Assembly: GCA_003222895.1 (NCBI GenBank)
Contig: QHXI01000088.1
Coordinates: 1-34,415, forward strand
Source of the DNA: Acidobacteriota bacterium
GTDB taxonomy: Bacteria; Acidobacteriota; Blastocatellia; Pyrinomonadales; Pyrinomonadaceae
DNA length: 34,415 bases
Reading direction: 5' to 3'
Below, in pieces: positions 7,158 to 14,397 of the stretch. The translations under genes and the position numbers were made by a program. Numbering within the stretch: the first letter of the stretch is position 1; each line of letters begins with the position of its first letter. The notes beneath the pieces were generated by a model. That model had not been told where the DNA came from. It ran no database searches and was given only the letters and a program-made list of their open reading frames with translations.

Positions 7158-7715
7158 ATGGCCGTTCTCAAAAAATTTCGACCGCGATGGTGGCTTAGCG
7201 GCCGGCAAGTGTCTCAGCCCGAGGCGCGCCCGAACATCGCGCTGGTGCCGCCGGTCAATGTGCGTTACGACCTACGGCCACTTACCGTTTCGCAAATTGA
7301 TGAATGTTGGCGGCTGGACCAGCGCTGCTTCGTCGATGGCGAGGCATACAGCCGCGACACTTTCGACTACCTGCTGACCACACCTGAATCGGTTGCCTAC
7401 CGCATTGTCATGCAGAACGGAGCAATGGCCGGTTTCGTGATCGGATTGCTCGAGCCGGATCACACAGGCCATATCACTACGATCGGCATCGCACCTGAAC
7501 ATCGGCGACGCCGTCTCGCGAGCTGCCTGATGGAGACAATCGAATCTGGTTTTCAACGGCGAGACGTTCGAATAGTCAGGCTGGAAGTGAGATCCAGCAA
7601 TGTCTCAGCGCAGAAACTCTATTTGAACCTTGGCTACTCGGTTACGCAGCGGCTGCCAAAATATTATTCGAATGGCGGCGATGGACTGTTGATGGTGAAG
7701 TCGCTCGAGGTTTAA
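7158..7715 (+). CDS. GNAT-family N-acetyltransferase (RimI-like)
   Basis: A 185-residue GNAT acetyltransferase. After about 40 residues without clear domain features, the fold shows YDLRPLTVSQIDECWRLDQRCF, then AMAGFVIGLLEP, then the acetyl-CoA-binding motif TTIGIAPEHRRRRLASCLME (Q/RxxGxG/A-type loop in variant form), and the terminal VRLEVRSSNVSAQKLYLNLGYSVTQRLPKYY that is close to RimI. RimI acetylates the N-terminus of ribosomal protein S18 and other proteins; whether this one does is unknown. The frame also opens at GTG 7104, but that start would overlap the candidate TATAAT box, so ATG 7158 is preferred. It converges on the next gene with a 4-base overlap of the 3' ends. Confidence 0.82.
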   Translation: MAVLKKFRPRWWLSGRQVSQPEARPNIALVPPVNVRYDLRPLTVSQIDECWRLDQRCFVDGEAYSRDTFDYLLTTPESVAYRIVMQNGAMAGFVIGLLEPDHTGHITTIGIAPEHRRRRLASCLMETIESGFQRRDVRIVRLEVRSSNVSAQKLYLNLGYSVTQRLPKYYSNGGDGLLMVKSLEV

Positions 7716-8737
7716 CTCTTCCGCAGCTCGGTCAATACCTGCTTCGCTATCGCTTTCAAAGTATCGAAAACTCCTACTCCCGTGGCAGCGACGGCTTCAA
7801 CCACCGGCTCATCCTTGCGTAGGAGCTCAGCGGCCAAGTCAGTCGACGGGATTGCCGTCGGCAGATCGCGCTTGTTTAGTTGCAGGACGTAGGGAAGCTT
7901 CATCAGATCGTAGCTGTAGACGCGCAGATTCTCTTCTAGGTTGTAGAGAGATTCGATGTTCGCGTCCATGCGCTCTTCCTGCGAGTCGGCGACGAACACC
8001 ACGCCATCCACGCCCTTGAGAATTAATTTGCGCGAAGCTTCGTAAAAGACCTGACCGGGAACCGTGTAAAGGTGAAAGCGAGTTTTGAAGCCGCGAACTG
8101 TCCCCAACTCCAGCGGCATGAAGTCGAAAAAGAGCGTGCGGTCCGTTTCGGTGGCGAGGCTTATTAACTTGCCCTTCGCTTGCGCTGCCGTCGAGTCATA
8201 AATGAATTGCAAATTCGTAGTCTTCCCGCACAAACCCGGACCGTAATAAACGATCTTGCAATTGATCTCCCGTGACGCGTAGTTTTCATCGGTGATTTCA
8301 GAAAACGGCAGCGAGACGCCAGCCGCGGCCGACTCGCGTTCGATTTCAGCAAAGGTCGTCGCCAGCTCATGAGAGATCTGTTTCGATCGGAGCTTAACCA
8401 AACCCAAACTTGACCTGTCATCGAACACCACGACCAGAAGCACGCGGCCAATCACAGAAATGTGAATGCTCTCTTTCTCACCTTCATGGGACAGCGTCGG
8501 AAATTCCTTTTCGCCAATCAGCTTTGCCATTCCACCGGTAGCGGCAACGTTCCCCGCTGCCAGCGACGCCAAACTTGTCGTGTCGAGATCGCCGAGTTCG
8601 CCGTGAACGGCGATCTGCTGACCGTCCTTATCGACCAAGACCACCAAGCGTGCGGACGAGTCCAAACGCAGACGGGCCAAGACCGCCTTAATCTGATGGT
8701 AGCGCGTTTCGCGCATCACTATTGAGCTGTGGGTCAT
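7712..8737 (-). CDS. Roadblock/LC7 (MglB-like) - MglA GTPase fusion protein
   Basis: A 341-residue protein joining two partners that are usually separate. Residues about 8-125 are a Roadblock/LC7 domain as in MglB (strand LVVLVDKDGQQIAVHGE). Residues about 156-336 are an MglA-type small GTPase: P-loop GPGLCGKT (166-173), TETDRTLFFDF switch I, TVPGQ switch II (225-229), and NKRD (288-291). MglA sets cell polarity and its MglB partner acts as GTPase-activating protein; here regulator and GTPase would be made one to one. An upstream in-frame ATG-less extension to 8830 exists; ATG 8737 just before the Roadblock fold is chosen, and 8716 is also possible. No clear ribosome-binding site. Confidence 0.85.
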   Translation of the reverse strand: MTHSSIVMRETRYHQIKAVLARLRLDSSARLVVLVDKDGQQIAVHGELGDLDTTSLASLAAGNVAATGGMAKLIGEKEFPTLSHEGEKESIHISVIGRVLLVVVFDDRSSLGLVKLRSKQISHELATTFAEIERESAAAGVSLPFSEITDENYASREINCKIVYYGPGLCGKTTNLQFIYDSTAAQAKGKLISLATETDRTLFFDFMPLELGTVRGFKTRFHLYTVPGQVFYEASRKLILKGVDGVVFVADSQEERMDANIESLYNLEENLRVYSYDLMKLPYVLQLNKRDLPTAIPSTDLAAELLRKDEPVVEAVAATGVGVFDTLKAIAKQVLTELRKS

Positions 8738-9052
8738 GTCTGAGCGAACCGAAAAGGAGGGCAGGCAACTGAACCTGACAAGCTCGTGGCCAACGATGTT
8801 TTGCGCTGTGGGCCAGCTCCGACGCGTCAAAAGCCGTCGTCAAAGCTCACGAGTCACATTAACACGGCAATTTCGAAGGCTTCAAGTGTTTTTCGATCGG
8901 TGGAAATACCTGGCACGGTTAAACCAATTCTGGTCCAGGGACTGCAAACCCTACTCTTCCGTTGATTTAGCCCTCCAGCTATGCTACCCTCTGGCGTCGT
9001 TTTTGAGCCAATTTCGCATTAAATATACCCCTTAGAGGCGAGGCCTGTTACC
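8738..9052. other. Divergent intergenic region, 315 bp
   Basis: No gene is supported here. It separates the minus-strand GTPase from the plus-strand histone-like gene. A TATGCT at 8980-8985 could be a -10 box for the plus-strand gene, though no convincing -35 lies at proper distance. AGGCGAGG at 9037-9044 is a fitting ribosome-binding site for the ATG at 9053. Confidence 0.6.
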
Positions 9053-9907
9053 ATGAGTAGCCCGGTAGCCAAGAGCGGAAAGAAACTTTCGACACGCGCA
9101 TCGTCTCGGCGTGCAGCGAATACACCAGCTCGCAAGCGTGCGATCGCGAAATCAACTCGCCTGAAGCCGGCCACCAAACGTTCACCCGCAGGTAAAGCGC
9201 GCGCGCATAAAGCAACAAAGATTACTAAGGCGAAGGCGAAACCAAAAATCGCGGCTCGCAAACCGGTGAAGCGAACAACTGCCGTTCGAAAGAAAGCTGC
9301 GTCGGCTTCCTCACGAGCGGCTGTAAAGCGGACAGCCGCGAAGCGAAAGCCAGTTCGCACCAAGGCTCCGCTGGTTCTCAAGCGGCCGGCGTCTCCAACA
9401 CCGCCACCGCAATTAACTCATGATGAAGCGGCCGCCCTACAAGCATTCGAAGCTGCTCATAAAGAATTTTCGCGCGGACATTTTGCGGAGGCGCGAAATC
9501 TGTTTCGATCCCTCGTCGAAAAATATCCAACGGTTTCGGAAGTGACCGCACGCTCCAGAACTTACCTGGCGGTTGCTGAATCGCGCCTGCGAACTGACTA
9601 TACTCTGCCTCGCGATGCTGACTCGCTTTATGATCGCGGCGTTATTGAATTGAATCGCGGAGAATACGTTGCGGCGCAAGAACTCTTTGAGCGTGCGTTG
9701 CGTCGCGAGCCTGAAGCCGCACACATCCATTACGGCCTTGCCGCGACACGCGCGCGTTTGGGCGCGATCGATACCGCGTTGAAGTCTCTCGAGCGCGCGT
9801 TCGATCTCCAACCGAATCTGCGCATCCGAGCCCAACGCGATCAGGATCTCAATCCGTTGCGCAGTGATCCTGAGTTTGAGGAATTGCTCTTCGCCAGTCG
9901 CGAATAG
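9053..9907 (+). CDS. Histone H1-like basic tail fused to TPR repeats
   Basis: A 284-residue protein in two parts. Residues 1-115 are a low-complexity tail made almost only of Lys, Arg, Ala, Ser, Thr and Pro, with AKR/KAT/AAR-type units as in eukaryotic H1 tails and bacterial Hc1/AlgP-like proteins; it should bind DNA or RNA non-specifically. A PTPPP linker leads to two or three TPR-like helix pairs (about 122-280), including LYDRGVIELNRGEYVAAQELFERALRR with Tyr/Gly/Ala at TPR positions. No signal peptide is seen, so it is probably cytoplasmic and nucleoid-linked. SD AGGCGAGG supports the start. Function is not known; a link from TPR partners to the chromosome is a guess. Confidence 0.8.
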   Translation: MSSPVAKSGKKLSTRASSRRAANTPARKRAIAKSTRLKPATKRSPAGKARAHKATKITKAKAKPKIAARKPVKRTTAVRKKAASASSRAAVKRTAAKRKPVRTKAPLVLKRPASPTPPPQLTHDEAAALQAFEAAHKEFSRGHFAEARNLFRSLVEKYPTVSEVTARSRTYLAVAESRLRTDYTLPRDADSLYDRGVIELNRGEYVAAQELFERALRREPEAAHIHYGLAATRARLGAIDTALKSLERAFDLQPNLRIRAQRDQDLNPLRSDPEFEELLFASRE

Positions 9908-10007
9908 TTCCATCCGGCGATTGCAAGGATCCCCAGTCATATTCCAAACCGATTCGCTTTCGCGTATTATTCTGATTGCGCATCACTGATTAACCCCGGA
10001 GCAAATC

Positions 10008-11051
10008 TTGCACGACGCAAACGCCAACGGCAGCCTTAAGCTCGTAGCCATCGGTGGCGGCACCGGACTATCTACTCTGCTCGCGGGTCTGAAGCGTTAT
10101 GTCGGCGAACGCGGCGAAGAAGACTGGATCGAATCACTGTCAGCGATTGTCACCGTCTCAGACGATGGTGGCAGCTCAGGGCGTTTGCGCGAAGAATTGC
10201 AGATGCTTCCGCCCGGCGACATTCGTAATTGCATGATCGCTTTGTCGGAAGACTCGACGTTGCTTTCCCGACTCTTCCGTTATCGTTTCACGGGTTCGGG
10301 GGATCTCGGCGGCCACAGCTTTGGAAATCTATTTCTCGCGGCGCTAACCGCAGTGACCGGCGATTTCGCTGAGGCCGTTCGCTTTTCGTCTGAAGTTTTG
10401 GCAAGCAAAGGACATATTTTTCCGGCGACAATCAGCGATGTTCGCCTGGTGGCCGAGATGGAAGATGGCCGCGAAGTGCGCGGCGAAACTCAAATCACAG
10501 CAGCACGCGGACATATTCGCAGGCTCCGTCTCGTGCCTGAGCACTGCCTTCCTTTGCCGGAAGCGCTCGCCGCGATTCAGGCCGCCGACGTGATCACGAT
10601 TGGGCCAGGTTCGCTTTACACGAGCATTCTCCCTAACCTCCTCGTGGGCGGAGTAGCTGATGCAATCGGTTCCTCGCGCGCGACCAGAATTGTTGTTGCC
10701 AACCTCATGACACAGCCGGGCGAGACCGATGGCTACGACTTCAAGCAACATGTGGATGCGGTGCGGAGTTACGCTCCGCAAATTAATTTCGATTATGTAG
10801 TCATGAATAGTCGCGTAATCACCGCAGAGCAAACGGATCGTTACCGCTCTGACGGCGCCGATCAAATCCTGTTGGACGAAGCCGCTGATGAGCGTTTTGC
10901 GCGAGAAGGAATAGAAATCGTGCGCGCCGATTTGTTGGATGAAGGCGAAATGGTGCGTCACGATTCAGCGCGGCTAGCGCGCGTAGTGATTAATTGTGCG
11001 GCAAACGCGCATTCGCGATCCGTACTTGGTGAACTGCTGAACGCAAACTGA
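10008..11051 (+). CDS. yvcK: YvcK/CofD-like UDP-GlcNAc-binding gluconeogenesis factor
   Basis: A 347-residue YvcK-family protein (CofD-like fold). Key segments: nucleotide loop AIGGGTGLSTLLAGLK, VTVSDDGGSSGRLREEL, LPPGDIRNCMIALS, GHSFGNLFLAALT and GPGSLYTSILPNLLV. In Bacillus YvcK binds UDP-GlcNAc and is needed for growth on gluconeogenic carbon and for normal envelope synthesis. The start is TTG at 10008, supported by CGGAG at 9997-10001 and by the family starting right there. glmU follows 8 bases after the stop, then glmS, so the UDP-GlcNAc sensor sits with two enzymes that make UDP-GlcNAc. Confidence 0.93.
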   Translation: MHDANANGSLKLVAIGGGTGLSTLLAGLKRYVGERGEEDWIESLSAIVTVSDDGGSSGRLREELQMLPPGDIRNCMIALSEDSTLLSRLFRYRFTGSGDLGGHSFGNLFLAALTAVTGDFAEAVRFSSEVLASKGHIFPATISDVRLVAEMEDGREVRGETQITAARGHIRRLRLVPEHCLPLPEALAAIQAADVITIGPGSLYTSILPNLLVGGVADAIGSSRATRIVVANLMTQPGETDGYDFKQHVDAVRSYAPQINFDYVVMNSRVITAEQTDRYRSDGADQILLDEAADERFAREGIEIVRADLLDEGEMVRHDSARLARVVINCAANAHSRSVLGELLNAN

Positions 11052-11059
11052 AACGCTCG

Positions 11060-12460
11060 ATGCCAGAAGATTCCATCCCCAAGAAATCACCATTAGATGT
11101 TCTCGTTCTCGCGGCCGGTCTCGGCACGCGAATGAAGTCTGGTGTCGCGAAAGTTCTTCACAAGCTCGATGGCAGGCCGCTGATTGCGCACGTTTGCCTC
11201 GCTGCGACGGCACTAGAGCCGCGCAACATTTATGTGGTCGTTGGTCACCAGGCTGAACAGGTGCAAGACGCGGTTGATAAAGAACTCGGCACAGGAAAGG
11301 CATCGCTCGTTCATCAGCCGCAACAACACGGAACGGGCGATGCGGTGATTGCCGCGAAGGACGCACTCGCTAACGCGAAATCAACGATCTTGATTCTGTC
11401 AGGCGATGTTCCGCTGGTCCGGGCCGAAACGTTGCGCGGATTCGTCAACAAACATAAATCCTCGAGCGCTTCATGCACGATCCTGACGATCAGGCTCGAA
11501 AATCCCACCGGCTACGGCCGAATCGTGCGCGATGAAGCGGGCGCCTTCGTCAAGATCGTCGAGCAGAAAGACGCGAATGACGAAGAACGCCAGACTCGCG
11601 AAGTGAATGCAGGAATCTACTGCTTCGACAGCACGAAGTTATTTGCAGCCCTCGATAAGATTCAGCCCACGAACAGTCAGGGCGAGTATTACCTCACTGA
11701 CGTTCCGGCGATTCTAAAAGGAGATGGCGAAGAGGTCGCGCTCTATCAGCATTCCGACGCTCGGGAGGTTTTGGGCATCAACACTCGCGCTGAACTTGCT
11801 GAATTCGAAAATCTAATCCGTCGTCGGACGATTCGCAGGTTGATGTTGGAAGACGGCGTGACCTTCATCGATCCCTCGCACGCCTACATCAGCGCCGGGG
11901 CGAAGATTGGCCGCGACTCCATCATTCATCCCGATGTTCATATCCAGGGCGATTCGGTTCTGGGCGAGGCCTGCGAGATTCAGCAAGGAGCGCGCATCGT
12001 CAATTCGAGTTTGGGCAATCGCGTCGCGATCAAAGACCACTGTCTGATCGTCGATTCTGATATCGCCGATGATTGTGCAGTTGGTCCATTTGCGCATCTG
12101 CGGATGAATGCAAAGATGGAAGAGCGCGCGGTTGTCGGAAACTTCGTCGAAGTGAAAAAGTCGCAAATTGGCCGCGGCACAAAATCGATGCACCTAACAT
12201 ATTTGGGTGACGCGACGATTGGAGAGAATACAAATATTGGCGCGGGCACAGTGACCTGCAATTATGACGGCAAACAGAAACATCCAACCGTCATTGAAAA
12301 CAACGTGCGCATTGGATCGGATACGATGCTCGTCGCGCCGGTGCGTGTCGGCGAAGGCTCGGTTACCGCGGCAGGTTCCGTCGTGACCGAAGACGTTCCG
12401 CCGAATACGCTTGTGGCCGGCGTCCCGGCAAAAGTGAAGAAGAAACTAACTGACGCATGA
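11060..12460 (+). CDS. glmU: Bifunctional UDP-GlcNAc pyrophosphorylase / glucosamine-1-P acetyltransferase
   Basis: A 466-residue GlmU. The N-terminal uridylyltransferase shows LAAGLGTRMKS (residues 17-27), VLHKLDGRPL, HGTGDAV and the metal/uridine region LSGDVPL. The C-terminal half is a left-handed beta-helix of hexapeptides ending in the acetyltransferase sites NFVEVKKSQIG, HLTYLGDATIGENTNIGAGTVTCNYDG and SVVTEDVPPNTLVAGVPAK. It makes UDP-GlcNAc from glucosamine-1-phosphate in the cytoplasm for peptidoglycan and glycans. An operon with yvcK (8-base gap) and glmS (57-base gap with a heptad tract) is likely. Confidence 0.97.
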   Translation: MPEDSIPKKSPLDVLVLAAGLGTRMKSGVAKVLHKLDGRPLIAHVCLAATALEPRNIYVVVGHQAEQVQDAVDKELGTGKASLVHQPQQHGTGDAVIAAKDALANAKSTILILSGDVPLVRAETLRGFVNKHKSSSASCTILTIRLENPTGYGRIVRDEAGAFVKIVEQKDANDEERQTREVNAGIYCFDSTKLFAALDKIQPTNSQGEYYLTDVPAILKGDGEEVALYQHSDAREVLGINTRAELAEFENLIRRRTIRRLMLEDGVTFIDPSHAYISAGAKIGRDSIIHPDVHIQGDSVLGEACEIQQGARIVNSSLGNRVAIKDHCLIVDSDIADDCAVGPFAHLRMNAKMEERAVVGNFVEVKKSQIGRGTKSMHLTYLGDATIGENTNIGAGTVTCNYDGKQKHPTVIENNVRIGSDTMLVAPVRVGEGSVTAAGSVVTEDVPPNTLVAGVPAKVKKKLTDA

Positions 12461-12484
12461 CATCTAACGGCTCATATTCTTTTT

Positions 12485-12515
12485 CTGCTTACTGCTTACT
12501 GCTCACTGCCTACTG
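12485..12515 (+). repeat. Heptanucleotide tandem tract abutting the glmS start
   Basis: Four consecutive units CTGCTTA, CTGCTTA, CTGCTCA, CTGCCTA plus a partial CTG end two bases before the glmS ATG. The tract occupies the place of a ribosome-binding site and contains none. Period seven is shared with the arms at 416-503 and 802-880. Confidence 0.85.
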
Positions 12516-12517
12516 AT

Positions 12518-14380
12518 ATGTGTGGAATAGTTGGATACGTTGGAAACAAACAAGTCGTGCCGTTGATTATCGACGGACTGCGCAAGCTCGAATATCGCGG
12601 CTATGACTCGGCCGGGATTGCGGTTGTTGATGAAAATCATCACCTCGAGATTGAACGAGCTGAAGGCAAGCTGCGCAATCTTGAAGAGGCTTTGCGCAAG
12701 CATCCTCTCGATGGCACTTATGGCGTGGGACACACGCGCTGGGCCACGCATGGCCGGCCTACCGAAGAAAACGCGCACCCGCACCGCGACTGCACCGGTC
12801 GCGTCGTCGTCGTGCACAACGGCATCATCGAAAACTATTTGCAGCTAAAAGATGAACTGCGAAAAAAAGATCATGAGTTCGTCACTGAAACCGATACCGA
12901 GATCATCGCTCACCTGATCGAAGAACACCTCAAGCACGGAAACAGTTTCGAACAAGCAGTGCGCGCAACCGTGAATGAGCTGCGCGGCATCTTCGCGCTC
13001 TCGATGCTTTCGGCGGACGAACCTGACACGATCATCTCCGCGCGGCTTGGACCGCCGGTCGTGATCGGAATCGGCGACGGCGAATTTTTTGTCGCTTCCG
13101 ACGTGCCCGCAATCCTCGAACACACACGCGATGTCTTCTTTCTGGGCGACGGCGAAATCGCGGTGATGACGAAGGAAGGCGTCCGCGTTACTGACTTTAC
13201 CGGCAATCCCGTCATGCCGCATCGGCAACGCATCACCTGGGATCCGATTCAAGCGGAAAAGGGCGGCTTCAAGCATTTCATGCTCAAAGAGATTTACGAG
13301 CAGCCGCGCGCGGTCCGCGAAACCGTCGAAGGGCGCATCTCGCTCGATACGGGCCGAGTATTTTTGGATGAGATGCGAAACCTCAGCGAAAAAAATTTCA
13401 AGCGTTTCGATTCGATCAAGATCGCCGCCTGCGGAACGTCCTGGCACGCGGGCATCGCCGGCAAGTACATGATCGAACAACTCGCGCGCGTGAACGTCGA
13501 AGTCGATTATGCCTCTGAGTTTCGCTATCGCGATCCAGTGCTCGACAAAAACACTCTGCTGCTCGTGATTTCACAGTCGGGCGAAACAGCCGACACGATC
13601 GCGGCGCTGCGCGAAGCGAGTGAGAGAGACAGCAGCGTGCTGGCAATCTGTAACGTTCAGGGATCGATGATTACCCGCGAAGCCGACGGCACAATTCTCA
13701 CCCACGCGGGCCCGGAAATCGGCGTCGCGTCGACGAAGGCTTTCACCGCACAGATGATTGCGCTTTATCTCTTCGGTCTGTATTTGGGTCAAATTCGCGG
13801 GACGTTGAGCGAAGAAGAGAGCCGCGCGCACGCGCAACAACTCGCGGAACTTCCGGTGAAGATGGAACATCTGCTGAACGAGGCAAATTTGATCGAGGAA
13901 CTCTCGAAAGAATTTTTCCGTGTGAACGATTTTCTTTACCTCGGACGCGGAATCAATTTTCCGATCGCTCTGGAAGGCGCACTGAAGCTGAAAGAGCTTT
14001 CGTACATTCACGCCGAAGGTTATCCCGCCGGTGAAATGAAGCACGGTCCGAACGCCTTGATCGACGAGCGTCTGCCCGTAATGTTCATCAACACTCGTGA
14101 AGAAGGAAATCGGGCTTCTGAGTTGCGCTACGAAAAAACTCACTCGAACATCGTGGAGGTCAAAGCGCGTGAGGGGATCGTTCTTTCAGTATTGACCGAA
14201 GGCGATTCGATGTCTTCCAGGATGTCTGATCACATCATCACAGTTCCCGCGTCCAGCGATTTGCTGTCGCCTTTGCTCTCGATCATTCCGCTGCAACTGC
14301 TCGCCTATCACATCGCCGTGCGACGTGGTTGCGACGTCGATCAGCCCAGGAATCTGGCGAAGTCGGTGACGGTGGAATAG
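12518..14380 (+). CDS. glmS: Glutamine--fructose-6-phosphate aminotransferase (isomerizing)
   Basis: A 620-residue GlmS. The N-terminal Ntn glutaminase begins [10 protein letters not shown], so Cys2 becomes the catalytic N-terminal nucleophile; further glutaminase motifs are [29 protein letters not shown] and [10 protein letters not shown]. Two SIS domains carry [21 protein letters not shown] and [13 protein letters not shown], and the end KSVTVE is the family terminus. It makes glucosamine-6-phosphate, feeding GlmU. The gap to glmU is only 57 bases, too short for a glmS ribozyme, and a heptad tract abuts the start codon with no ribosome-binding site. It converges on the TIR gene, 17 bases apart. 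Confidence 0.98.
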   Translation: MCGIVGYVGNKQVVPLIIDGLRKLEYRGYDSAGIAVVDENHHLEIERAEGKLRNLEEALRKHPLDGTYGVGHTRWATHGRPTEENAHPHRDCTGRVVVVHNGIIENYLQLKDELRKKDHEFVTETDTEIIAHLIEEHLKHGNSFEQAVRATVNELRGIFALSMLSADEPDTIISARLGPPVVIGIGDGEFFVASDVPAILEHTRDVFFLGDGEIAVMTKEGVRVTDFTGNPVMPHRQRITWDPIQAEKGGFKHFMLKEIYEQPRAVRETVEGRISLDTGRVFLDEMRNLSEKNFKRFDSIKIAACGTSWHAGIAGKYMIEQLARVNVEVDYASEFRYRDPVLDKNTLLLVISQSGETADTIAALREASERDSSVLAICNVQGSMITREADGTILTHAGPEIGVASTKAFTAQMIALYLFGLYLGQIRGTLSEEESRAHAQQLAELPVKMEHLLNEANLIEELSKEFFRVNDFLYLGRGINFPIALEGALKLKELSYIHAEGYPAGEMKHGPNALIDERLPVMFINTREEGNRASELRYEKTHSNIVEVKAREGIVLSVLTEGDSMSSRMSDHIITVPASSDLLSPLLSIIPLQLLAYHIAVRRGCDVDQPRNLAKSVTVE

Positions 14381-14397
14381 ATCTCTGATTTGCGTCC

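Noticed and set aside
12461-12517. glmS ribozyme or leader riboswitch
   Set aside because: The gap is 57 bases and taken up by a heptad tract, too short for the ribozyme core.
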